Shown piece by piece: positions 1-5,417 of a DNA stretch of 6,153 bases (positions are counted from its first letter, which is position 1; every line of letters starts with the position of its first letter). The notes under the pieces are model-generated. The model was given only the letters and a program-made list of their open reading frames with translations. It ran no database searches and was not told the DNA's origin. The stretch comes from Pseudomonas sp. (GTDB lineage Bacteria > Pseudomonadota > Gammaproteobacteria > Pseudomonadales > Pseudomonadaceae). Made by a program: the position numbers and the translations under genes. The stretch covers positions 1-6,153 of the forward strand of contig JAPLSD010000305.1 of assembly GCA_026398835.1 (NCBI GenBank), given 5' to 3'.

Positions 1-359
1 ATGGTCGCCAGCATGATGGCCGCGGCCCAGGCGATGGTCGTCGGCCGACCAAACTTGCGTAGCAGGGTGTACAGCAGCATCACGCTAAACAGCCCGGCGA
101 AGGCCGAGGCCAGCCGCACTGCCCAAGGCGTGCCGCCAAACGCACGGATAGCCCCGGCGTCGATCCAGAGGCTCAGCGGCGGCTTTTCCAAAAAGGGTTC
201 GCCAAATAATCGGGGTGTCACCCAGTCGTTATCCAGATGCATTTCCATTGCAATCCCGGCGACCCGGGCTTCGGTAGAGCCTTGCAGCTGGTGATTGCCG
301 AGGGCAAAAAAGAACAACAGGCAAGCGAGTAGGAATAAGAGTGGGGCAGGTCGAGACAT
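1..359 (-). CDS. ArnT/PMT-like (GT39/GT83) membrane glycosyltransferase, N-terminal part, cut by left window edge
   Basis: Reading the minus strand from the ATG at 359-357 gives 119 residues with no stop before the edge. Residues about 6-22 form a hydrophobic first membrane helix. A periplasmic-loop block follows: STEAR (28-32), DWVTPRLFG (45-53) and LEKPPLSLW (57-65). WAVRLASA (79-86) then leads into a second helix (about 84-100) and a third from about 109. This is the N-terminal signature of the ArnT/PMT_2 family, integral membrane enzymes that move a sugar from a polyprenyl-phosphate donor onto lipid A, protein or another acceptor; donor and acceptor cannot be told here. ArnT-type proteins usually have Asp-Glu in the first loop; here it reads Thr29-Glu30, while Glu58-Lys59 are kept. 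The ATG at 359 is preferred because the hydrophobic helix follows at once. An in-frame ATG at 401 would add 14 residues but lies only about 9 bases from the likely transcription start. The gene lies downstream of the DUF2252 gene on the same strand, with a 104-base gap. Confidence 0.85.
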   Translation of the reverse strand, partial: MSRPAPLLFLLACLLFFFALGNHQLQGSTEARVAGIAMEMHLDNDWVTPRLFGEPFLEKPPLSLWIDAGAIRAFGGTPWAVRLASAFAGLFSVMLLYTLLRKFGRPTTIAWAAAIMLAT

Positions 360-416
360 AGGCTTCTGGCTACCAAGGAAAGGAATAGGGCCGAAGAACA
401 TTCAGGCATTCGGGAA

Positions 417-422
417 AGTATA
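417..422 (-). promoter_or_regulatory. possible -10 box (TATACT) for the glycosyltransferase gene
   Basis: TATACT on the minus strand (five of six consensus bases) lies about 58 bases upstream of the start at 359. No good -35 is present at 16-18 bases; the best hexamers are weak (CACTTT, ACTTTG). If used, transcription would start near 410, which disfavours the upstream ATG at 401. Assigned on sequence pattern only. Confidence 0.3.
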
Positions 423-430
423 CGGGAGTA

Positions 431-450
431 GTTCTCAACAAAGTGTGAAC
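431..450. repeat. imperfect inverted repeat GTTCTCA-6-TGTGAAC between two minus-strand genes
   Basis: Two 7-base arms with one mismatch (GTTCTCA at 431-437, TGTGAAC at 444-450) flank a 6-base spacer. No T-run follows on either strand, so it does not look like an intrinsic terminator. It sits just upstream of the possible TATACT box at 417-422, so it could be a regulator-binding site for the glycosyltransferase gene. Function unproven. Confidence 0.3.
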
Positions 451-463
451 AACGGGTGTGATG

Positions 464-1876
464 CTAAGGCAGATGGTCGGCGGCAAAATCGGCTTCCGAG
501 CGGGCTTGCAGGCGTCCCTTGCGGCAAGCACGCTGAAAGCGCTCGAAGTCTCGCTCGTTCTGCTCGGTATAGGCCTGGGCATATTTGAACAACGCATCTG
601 CAAGAGCGTCGCTCTTACCGATATAGCCGCTGATCTGCGCTGCGTCTCCTGAGGCTTTGGCATGCGCTCGGGCCAGGGCTCGGCCGCAGAGGCGGCCGTA
701 GGCGGCGAACGTCTCACCGTCAAAAGTCTCCAGTTCTGCCGAGATTTTCATATCCCGTAACTGGCGTACGTAGAAGTGGCGTCCATTCGGGTCAGTGGTC
801 CAGCCGAGGAAAAGGTCGCTGGCCGACTGCATCAAGCGCTGACCTTCAACCACTCGCTGGCCGTTATGACGCAGCCGCGACTTTGCTTTGACGTAGCCCG
901 CAAGTACCGAGCGGCGGGCCTCCTTGAACTGCAAGAACAGCGGTCGTTGCTGATCGTCGGTCAATAGTGCGACCAGACAGCGCGTACCAACGCTGCCCAC
1001 ACCAACCACCTTGAATGCCATGTCCTGAGCCTGAAAACGCGCCAACAGGTCACGACGATCCCCCTGTAGCGTGGTTCGGTAGTCGTGCAAAAAGGTGTCG
1101 TAGAGCGGCCGCCAATCCTTCAGGCACGCCCAGTCATCATCGGCATCCAGCAGTGTCGTTTTGTTGTGCAGATGGAAAATTTCCGGCAGGTCATCACGAA
1201 TCATCAAGTGACCCTGTTCATCGCGCTCGCTGATTTTGGGCAGTAGCACGGCGTGGGTGCGTCGTTCGGCTTTTTCGACGGCGCGTTGCACATGTTCCAG
1301 TGTGGTGTTGTTGGCACGGGCCTGGTCCAACAGGTCGTCGTAATTGATGGAGTCGTACCAGACTTCCAGGGCACTTTGCTCAGCACAGCGGGCCATGGCC
1401 TGCTGATAGGCAGTGACCACGTGGCGACAGACACTTTCCTCTACGGTTGCGCCGTGACGCAGATCGCGAGCCGCAATCAGAAAACTCGCCACCAAACGTT
1501 TGAGGTCCCATTCCCAAGGGCCTGGGTGGGTCTCGTCGAAGTCATTGACGCTGAACAGCAGGTTACGTTCCGGCGTTGCAAAACCTCCAAAGTTCATCAG
1601 GTGGCAATCGCCGCAAATCGGTGTCATCAGGCCCATGTCCTTCGTACCCGCAAGGTCATGGGCCTGCAGCAGTGCGTTGCCGCGATAGAACGTGAAAGGC
1701 GAGACCAGCATGCGTCCGTAGCGCAGTTCGACCAGCGACTTGATTCGCCCTTCACTGGACGCTTCGATCAAGGGCAGTGGATCGCGATCGATATCTCCAG
1801 ACGTGGCCTGGGACGTGCGGGGGCATTGCTTGCGAGCATCCTTGCCAAGCTTCAGACGATCTTTGAGGGTGGTCAT
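464..1876 (-). CDS. DUF2252 family protein, 470 residues, kinase-like motifs
   Basis: This is a complete DUF2252 protein; the family is common in bacteria and its biochemical role is not established. Blocks in order: FYRGNALL (63-70), CGDCHLMNFGGF (88-99), SVNDFDETHPGPWEWDLKRL (109-128), VVGVGSVGTR (290-299), FLQFKEA (314-320), GQRVVEGQRLMQ (339-350), SDLFLGW (353-359), VRQLRDMK (370-377) and GRALARAHAKASGD (398-411). A helical end contains YAQAYTEQNERDFERF (432-447). GDxHxxN (Gly89, Asp90, His92, Asn95) followed by DFDE (112-115) resembles the catalytic loop and metal-binding Asp of aminoglycoside-phosphotransferase-like kinases. GxGSxG (292-297) with Lys318 resembles a nucleotide-binding loop plus lysine. 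No signal peptide or membrane segment is seen, so it is probably cytoplasmic. The ATG at 1876 is chosen because AAGGGA lies about six bases upstream; the frame stays open to 2077, but those extra residues look like non-coding translation. It is divergent from the YeeE/YedE gene. Confidence 0.9.
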   Translation of the reverse strand: MTTLKDRLKLGKDARKQCPRTSQATSGDIDRDPLPLIEASSEGRIKSLVELRYGRMLVSPFTFYRGNALLQAHDLAGTKDMGLMTPICGDCHLMNFGGFATPERNLLFSVNDFDETHPGPWEWDLKRLVASFLIAARDLRHGATVEESVCRHVVTAYQQAMARCAEQSALEVWYDSINYDDLLDQARANNTTLEHVQRAVEKAERRTHAVLLPKISERDEQGHLMIRDDLPEIFHLHNKTTLLDADDDWACLKDWRPLYDTFLHDYRTTLQGDRRDLLARFQAQDMAFKVVGVGSVGTRCLVALLTDDQQRPLFLQFKEARRSVLAGYVKAKSRLRHNGQRVVEGQRLMQSASDLFLGWTTDPNGRHFYVRQLRDMKISAELETFDGETFAAYGRLCGRALARAHAKASGDAAQISGYIGKSDALADALFKYAQAYTEQNERDFERFQRACRKGRLQARSEADFAADHLP

Positions 1877-1919
1877 GAGGTCCCTTTCGATGGCGTTTTT
1901 TTGAATGAGCTGAGAGGAG

Positions 1920-1948
1920 TGTAGAGTTCGCCTGAAAACTAGCAGCAA
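1920..1948 (-). promoter_or_regulatory. possible sigma70 promoter for the DUF2252 gene
   Basis: On the minus strand TTGCTG (1948-1943) and TCTACA (1925-1920) are separated by 17 bases. Each hexamer matches three consensus positions. It would place the transcript start about 35-40 bases before the ATG at 1876. This is a weak match, supported mostly by spacing and position. Confidence 0.25.
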
Positions 1949-2050
1949 TCCTGATGTTAGCCAGCCATCCGAAACATGCTCATGCCGGGTCGTTTGCGTT
2001 TGGAGTGCCCGAAAATTTCTACCGCCTGGGCTGATGGACGGAGGCTGAAT

Positions 2051-2066
2051 GGTACTAATCTGTACC
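2051..2066. promoter_or_regulatory. perfect inverted repeat GGTAC-6-GTACC upstream of the YeeE/YedE gene, possible operator
   Basis: GGTAC (2051-2055) and GTACC (2062-2066) are exact reverse complements around TAATCT. The repeat lies 45 bases before the GTG start at 2111, in the 234-base divergent region. It includes ACTAAT (2054-2059), a weak -10-like hexamer, so a bound dimeric repressor could block transcription of the permease operon. Loop size and lack of a T-run argue against a terminator. No regulator gene is present in the window to pair with it. Confidence 0.35.
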
Positions 2067-2100
2067 CTCTGTAACACTTTTGAGGTTTCTGCCGAGGCGT

Positions 2101-2107
2101 AAGGAGG
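2101..2107 (+). promoter_or_regulatory. strong but close ribosome binding site of the YeeE/YedE gene
   Basis: AAGGAGG is a near-complete anti-16S match, but it ends only three bases before the GTG at 2111. This is tighter than usual. It still decides the start: there is no in-frame ATG until the Met inside the first conserved motif (2171-2173), and starting there would remove the first helix. Confidence 0.6.
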
Positions 2108-2110
2108 GGT

Positions 2111-3025
2111 GTGTTTTCACTGCTGATTTCGCTGCTGTTGGCATTCCTGATCGGCTGGGTCTCGCAGCGCATGGGAATGTGTCTTGTCAATGCCAGCGCT
2201 CTGCTGCTCAATCGCCGCCCCACCTTGTTTGTTTCGCTGGTTTCCTGTGGTTTGTTCGGCCTTTTATTAGCCCCTGCCTACGGCCTTTTGGGTGTTAGCC
2301 AGCCACTGTTCACGCCGCAAGTCGCCTATCCGTTGCTGATTGGTGGTGGGCTCCTGTTTGGTATTGCCTCTGTGCTCAATGACGGCTGCAGCGTCGGTAC
2401 CCTGACCAAGCTCGCCTGCGGCAATATCAATAAGGCCTTTACGGTTGTGGGGTGGGTGCTGGGGATTGTGCTGTGGTACACGCTGAACATGCTGCCTGAA
2501 CACAAAATCATCTTGATGCCGTCAATTTCCAGTAGCCACTATTTGCTGACAATCGGCGTGGTGCTGATGGCTTTGCTTTTTCTTGTGTCTGTTCATGGCG
2601 ACAAACACCTGGTTCTCTCCAGCATGCTCCTTGGCGCACTGACCGGTGCTCTGTACACCTTCGAACCGCAGTGGACGCCCAGCGTGTTTTTCTACAACCT
2701 GTCGCAGATGTTCTGGATGCCCGAGCAAAGCTTTATCAGCGGTCGTCGAATAGCCATATTCGTGATGCTGCTGGTGGGTATGTGCAGTTTTACCCTGTAC
2801 CGCAACACCTTCAGCTACCAGCCGTTTGACCTTTCGAAGGCAAGCACTCATTTACTGTCCGGCATCTTGATGGGCATCGGCGCTTCAATGATGCTCGGAG
2901 GCAATGATTCGCAGATTCTGCTGGTTTTTCCCACGCTGAACCTCACCTCAACCCTTCCTATTGCGTCTATTGCAATCGGCATTGTGCTGTCATTGCTGCT
3001 GAAGCGGCGCTTGGCCCGTTTGTAG
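2111..3025 (+). CDS. YeeE/YedE-family inner-membrane permease (sulfur-compound transport)
   Basis: The 304-residue protein is almost entirely hydrophobic, with about nine or ten predicted helices (roughly 1-17, 39-57, 74-90, 108-126, 143-161, 168-182, 212-229, 247-262, 280-298). QRMGMCLVNA (19-28) and LFGIASVLNDGCSVGTL (82-98) carry the two cysteines typical of the family (Cys24, Cys93), and LMGIGASMMLGGNDS (253-267) is the matching late motif. The characterised relative TsuA (YeeE) imports thiosulfate using conserved cysteines; thiosulfate or another reduced-sulfur species is therefore the inferred substrate. The late motif here has Asn (GGND, 263-266) rather than Cys. Translation starts at GTG just after AAGGAGG. 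The DUF2784 gene begins 33 bases downstream on the same strand, suggesting one operon. No rhodanese, TusA-like or ArsR-type regulator gene, which often accompany the family, is seen nearby. Family assignment is firm; substrate is not. Confidence 0.85.
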   Translation: MFSLLISLLLAFLIGWVSQRMGMCLVNASALLLNRRPTLFVSLVSCGLFGLLLAPAYGLLGVSQPLFTPQVAYPLLIGGGLLFGIASVLNDGCSVGTLTKLACGNINKAFTVVGWVLGIVLWYTLNMLPEHKIILMPSISSSHYLLTIGVVLMALLFLVSVHGDKHLVLSSMLLGALTGALYTFEPQWTPSVFFYNLSQMFWMPEQSFISGRRIAIFVMLLVGMCSFTLYRNTFSYQPFDLSKASTHLLSGILMGIGASMMLGGNDSQILLVFPTLNLTSTLPIASIAIGIVLSLLLKRRLARL

Positions 3026-3058
3026 TGTGTGCGAAAGGGGGCACTCATCGGAGTCGAC

Positions 3059-3433
3059 ATGTTCTACCGAATAGCTGCCGACGGGCTGGTGCTGTTCCAT
3101 CTGCTGTTCATTCTCTTCGTGCTGTGCGGCGGACTATTGGTGCTCAAATGGCGCCACCTGTGTTGGTGGCACCTGCCTGCTGTGGCGTGGGGGGCGGCGG
3201 TCGAGGGCTTTCACTGGTCCTGTCCGCTGACAGGATGGGAAAACCACCTGCGTCTGACCGCAGGAGAAGCAGGCCATGGCGACAGTTTCATCGAGCACTA
3301 TCTGTGGCCGCTGATTTATCCGACCGGGCTGACACCCGGCATACAGGTTTGGCTGGGTATTCTGGTGCTTCTGATGAATGTGCTCGTTTACCTGTTGCTG
3401 CTGAGGCAGTGGAAGTCGGGGCAGGGCGCCTAG
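3059..3433 (+). CDS. DUF2784 family small membrane protein
   Basis: The 124-residue protein matches DUF2784 from end to end: ADGLVLFHLLFILFV (7-21), HLPAVAWGAAVE (38-49), CPLTGWEN (55-62), FIEHYLWPLIYPTGL (77-91), and a final helix (about 97-115) with a conserved Asn (107). Three or so membrane helices (about 8-28, 36-51, 96-115) place it in the inner membrane. The function of the family is unknown. The ATG at 3059 is chosen because GGAG (3050-3053) sits five bases upstream; a GTG at 3029 would add ten residues without a comparable site. It follows the permease gene by 33 bases and is probably co-transcribed, but nothing in the sequence shows a shared role. The next gene is convergent. Confidence 0.88.
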   Translation: MFYRIAADGLVLFHLLFILFVLCGGLLVLKWRHLCWWHLPAVAWGAAVEGFHWSCPLTGWENHLRLTAGEAGHGDSFIEHYLWPLIYPTGLTPGIQVWLGILVLLMNVLVYLLLLRQWKSGQGA

Positions 3434-3473
3434 ACGGAACACTTGGCGAAATTTTTCATAGTCCAAGGACTAC

Positions 3474-3689
3474 TCAGCTGCTCGAATCGTCCGACGGTTT
3501 ATCCGTCACGGTTAACGGGTCGATGCCCCAGTCCCCGTGCAAATACCAGTCATCGCCGATCATCTCGGCCGGATGCATCGTGCGATCGGAGCCATTGCCA
3601 CACGCCAGGGAACTCGCCGGACAGTACCTGTCGCAGCCCCAGCAGATGCGCTCGGGGTGCTTCGGGTGTATGGGGAAATTCTTGGCCAT
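3474..3689 (-). CDS. DUF3079 family small four-cysteine protein
   Basis: The 71-residue product has the compact DUF3079 pattern: HPKHPERICWGCDRYC (8-23), LACGNGSDRTMHPAE (28-42) and GDDWYLHGDW (45-54). Cys16, Cys19, Cys23 and Cys30 form a Cx2Cx3Cx6C cluster that could hold zinc or another metal; this is an inference, since the family has no established function known to me. It has no membrane segment or signal peptide and is probably cytoplasmic. The ATG at 3689 follows GGAG with seven bases between. The last 17 residues (from about 55) are Ser/Asp/Thr-rich and probably a poorly conserved tail. The gene is convergent with the DUF2784 gene (40 bases between stops) and has a REP-like hairpin about 20-40 bases upstream of its start, then the AbiE module on the other strand. 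Confidence 0.85.
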   Translation of the reverse strand: MAKNFPIHPKHPERICWGCDRYCPASSLACGNGSDRTMHPAEMIGDDWYLHGDWGIDPLTVTDKPSDDSSS

Positions 3690-3707
3690 GCCGATCTCCA
3701 GGTAACG

Positions 3708-3730
3708 TGTAGGAGTGGCTCCAGCCTACA
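3708..3730. repeat. REP-like single hairpin element
   Basis: TGTAGG (3708-3713) and CCTACA (3725-3730) are exact complements enclosing AGTGGCTCCAG, which itself contains a short TGG/CCA pairing. The TGTAGGAGTGGCTCCAGCC core resembles the GTAGGAGCGGCTCCAGCCGC-type extragenic palindromes scattered in Pseudomonas genomes. Only one copy is seen in this window. It lies between the DUF3079 start and the AbiE module. Confidence 0.5.
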
Positions 3731-3750
3731 GAGCTTGTGCGGGCATGCAG

Positions 3751-3764
3751 TTGATGCTGATCAA
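3751..3764. promoter_or_regulatory. inverted repeat TTGAT-4-ATCAA upstream of the AbiE promoter (possible operator 1)
   Basis: TTGAT (3751-3755) and ATCAA (3760-3764) are exact complements around GCTG. The half-sites share TTGA/TCAA with the second repeat at 3808-3823. AbiEi antitoxins studied elsewhere bind two inverted repeats in their own promoter, so the pair could be the autoregulatory site. Inferred from position and similarity. Confidence 0.35.
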
Positions 3765-3806
3765 GAATGGTGAACTCTCCCGAGGCAGATACGGATGGCT
3801 GCAGTC

Positions 3807-3835
3807 TTGTTGATGAGTCAACAGTAAGTTACATT
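3807..3835 (+). promoter_or_regulatory. candidate sigma70 promoter of the AbiE operon
   Basis: TTGTTG (3807-3812) and TACATT (3830-3835) are separated by exactly 17 bases. The -10 hexamer matches four of six consensus positions. The predicted transcript start near 3842 leaves a leader of about 20 bases before the ATG at 3865. It also argues against the TTG at 3838 as start codon. The inverted repeat at 3808-3823 overlaps the -35. Confidence 0.45.
3808..3823. promoter_or_regulatory. inverted repeat TGTTGA-4-TCAACA overlapping the AbiE -35 (possible operator 2)
   Basis: TGTTGA (3808-3813) and TCAACA (3818-3823) are perfect complements around TGAG. The site covers most of the -35 hexamer and part of the spacer, where a bound repressor would block RNA polymerase. 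It is the stronger of two related repeats upstream of the antitoxin gene. Confidence 0.45.
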
Positions 3836-3864
3836 AATTGAAACCTTCCGTTGAGTCAGTCGGC

Positions 3865-4443
3865 ATGCAGCCAAGCTCTCAATCCACGCAGCCCATGCGG
3901 CGCCTGATACGAAATCTGGCAAGACTGGCAAGACTGGCCAGCGAAGAGCGCTACCTCTTCACGCCAGACGATCTCAGGGCCCTTGTGCCGGATCTTTCTG
4001 ACGGCGCCTACAAAACCTTGTTGAGCCGTGCGGCATCGGAAGGGCATTTGGCTCGCGTGTGCAGGGGGCTTTACTTGTTTGAACCGGCAAATCCCTCTAG
4101 CGGACTGGTGTTGTTTCATGCCGCCGCCAGGCTGCGTGCCGCTCAGTTCAATTACATCAGCCTTGAAACTGCATTGAGTGATTCCGGGGTCATCTCACAG
4201 ATCCCGATTAATTGGATCACGCTGATGTCATCTGGGCGCAGCAGCACGATTTCATGTGGTCGGTGGGGCACCATCGAGTTTGTGCATACCCGCCAAAAAC
4301 CACAGGACCTGGTTGGCCAGGTTCATTATGACGCGCGTTGCCGGTTATGGCGGGCAACCCCCCAACAGGCATTGCGTGACATGACGGCTGCGAGGCGGAA
4401 CATGGACTTGATCGATTGGAGTGTTGCCAATGAGTTTGTTTGA
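3865..4443 (+). CDS. abiEi: AbiEi-type antitoxin / autorepressor (type IV toxin-antitoxin family)
   Basis: The 192-residue protein has an N-terminal winged-helix region (about 28-72): YLFTPDDLRALVPDLSDGAY, then TLLSRAASEGHLARVCRGLYLF. A second domain follows, with FNYISLETALSDSGVISQIP (95-114), WITLMSSGRSS (117-127), an IEFVHT strand (137-142) and the late TPQQALRDM (165-173). This is the layout of AbiEi antitoxins, which repress their own promoter and protect the cell from AbiEii. The toxin gene follows with a 14-base overlap, the classic arrangement. The ATG at 3865 is chosen from the promoter position; it has only a weak GAG nine bases upstream. In-frame alternatives are TTG at 3838 (no ribosome site, at the predicted transcript start) and ATG at 3895 (would still keep the winged helix). 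A 9-base tandem repeat at 3916-3938 encodes LARLARLA. The family call rests on both the protein pattern and its partner. Confidence 0.82.
   Translation: MQPSSQSTQPMRRLIRNLARLARLASEERYLFTPDDLRALVPDLSDGAYKTLLSRAASEGHLARVCRGLYLFEPANPSSGLVLFHAAARLRAAQFNYISLETALSDSGVISQIPINWITLMSSGRSSTISCGRWGTIEFVHTRQKPQDLVGQVHYDARCRLWRATPQQALRDMTAARRNMDLIDWSVANEFV
3916..3938 (+). repeat. 9-base tandem repeat (CTGGCAAGA, about 2.5 copies) inside the antitoxin gene
   Basis: CTGGCAAGA occurs at 3916-3924 and 3925-3933, followed by a partial CTGGC. It encodes L-A-R units in a basic helix before the winged-helix domain. Being a multiple of three, copy-number change would add or remove L-A-R units without shifting frame. 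Confidence 0.7.
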
Positions 4444-5326
4444 TGAGCTGGTGGATGAAGCGCTTAAAAACAAGCAGGATCTGGCGCCGTTGCGGGTTGT
4501 CGTAGAGAAGGAACTGCTGCATCACGACATCATGCTGGCACTGAGTTCTGCCGGTATGCTCGCCAAACTGACATTCATCGACGGTACGTGTCTGCGTGCC
4601 TGTTACGGGTCGAATCGTTTGAGCGAGGATCTCGACTTCACGGGCGGGGCTGACTTTAACCGTGAGAGTCTGACCGAACTTGCCCAGGTGCTAGTCAATA
4701 GTCTGAAGACCAAATATGGCCTTGAAGTCGAGGTCGGCGAACCTGTTCGTGACGAAGGTAATGTTGACACCTGGAAGCTGAAAGTCCAAACCAGGCCCGG
4801 GCGTAAGGATCTGCCGGCCCAGCGCATCAACATCGATGTGTGTTCTATTCCAAGTTACCAGCCACAGCCCATGCTGCTCCTTAATCCATATGGGGTCGAC
4901 ATGGGGACGAGCGGCCTGATTTTGCAGGCTGAAACACGTGAAGAAATTTATGCCGACAAAATCATAGCTTTTGCTTTACGTCCCAACCGAATCAAGAACC
5001 GCGACCTCTGGGATATGGTTTGGTTGCGCCAGCAGGGGGTAACGCCGCAACTGGATTTGATCGATAAAAAGCTTGCCGACCATCACTGCGAACCCAAGGA
5101 TTTCTTGGCACTGTACAAGCAGCGTACAGAAATGCTGAATTCTGAGCCCAAAGTCGTGGCCGAGTTTCGCAAAGAAATGGGCCGGTTTTTGCCTATGGAG
5201 TTGGTGACGCAAACCGTCAACCAGGCGGCATTCTGGACGTTTCTGGTCGGGCACATACGAGACCTCTACGCATTGACCAAGAAAGCCCTCAGCGGCGATG
5301 ACTCCAGTGGTGGTTTCAAGATGTGA
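4430..5326 (+). CDS. abiEii: AbiEii/AbiGii family nucleotidyltransferase toxin
   Basis: The 298-residue product has the polymerase-beta-like nucleotidyltransferase core of AbiEii toxins. Motif I is GTCLRACYGSNRLSEDLDF (52-70), with Gly60-Ser61 and the metal-binding pair Asp67/Asp69. A third acidic residue is Asp136 in INIDV (133-137). ETREEIYADKIIAF (168-181) supplies the conserved lysine (Lys177), and RDLWDMVWL (191-199) is the last family block; the rest is helical. All expected catalytic residues are present, so it is probably active. The family transfers nucleotides; related mycobacterial MenT enzymes modify tRNA 3' ends, while the target of this protein is unknown. In phage-exposed cells AbiE systems act by abortive infection. 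The ATG at 4430 follows GGAG (4418-4421) with eight bases between and overlaps the antitoxin stop by 14 bases, suggesting translational coupling. A strong terminator lies 50 bases downstream. Confidence 0.92.
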   Translation: MSLFDELVDEALKNKQDLAPLRVVVEKELLHHDIMLALSSAGMLAKLTFIDGTCLRACYGSNRLSEDLDFTGGADFNRESLTELAQVLVNSLKTKYGLEVEVGEPVRDEGNVDTWKLKVQTRPGRKDLPAQRINIDVCSIPSYQPQPMLLLNPYGVDMGTSGLILQAETREEIYADKIIAFALRPNRIKNRDLWDMVWLRQQGVTPQLDLIDKKLADHHCEPKDFLALYKQRTEMLNSEPKVVAEFRKEMGRFLPMELVTQTVNQAAFWTFLVGHIRDLYALTKKALSGDDSSGGFKM

Positions 5327-5375
5327 AGCCGGGCATTTGACGAGATACACGGTGGCAATCTTTACCACTCCAACC

Positions 5376-5413
5376 AAAAAAATGGGCGACCTCGATGAGA
5401 TCGCCCATTTTTT
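5376..5413. terminator. bidirectional Rho-independent terminator
   Basis: Stem TGGGCGA (5383-5389) pairs with TCGCCCA (5401-5407). The loop can extend the helix by CTC/GAG around GAT, past one C-A mismatch. Seven A lie before the stem and six T after it, so it can end transcription in both directions. It serves the AbiE operon on the plus strand and the small minus-strand gene, whose stop codon lies four bases from it. Confidence 0.9.
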
Positions 5414-5417
5414 ACGA

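Noticed and set aside
1253..1924. Long plus-strand open frame (223 residues) opposite the DUF2252 gene
   Set aside because: It is antisense to a gene with clear family motifs and shows no recognisable domain; long opposite frames are common in GC-rich coding DNA.
1877..2077. N-terminal extension of the DUF2252 gene (67 extra residues)
   Set aside because: The extension has no family similarity, and the ATG at 1876 has a good AAGGGA site; the extension would also occupy the divergent promoter region.
3459..3472. Palindrome TAGTCC-AA-GGACTA between convergent genes, considered as a terminator
   Set aside because: A two-base centre cannot form a stable hairpin loop and no T-run follows on either strand.
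3025..3705. Plus-strand open frame of 226 residues spanning DUF2784 and DUF3079
   Set aside because: It is in another frame from the DUF2784 gene and opposite to the DUF3079 gene, both of which have clear motifs; its product is low-complexity, rich in Arg, Ala and Gly.
3838..3864. TTG at 3838 as start of the AbiEi gene
   Set aside because: It lies at the predicted transcript start, has no ribosome site, and adds nine residues outside the conserved domain.
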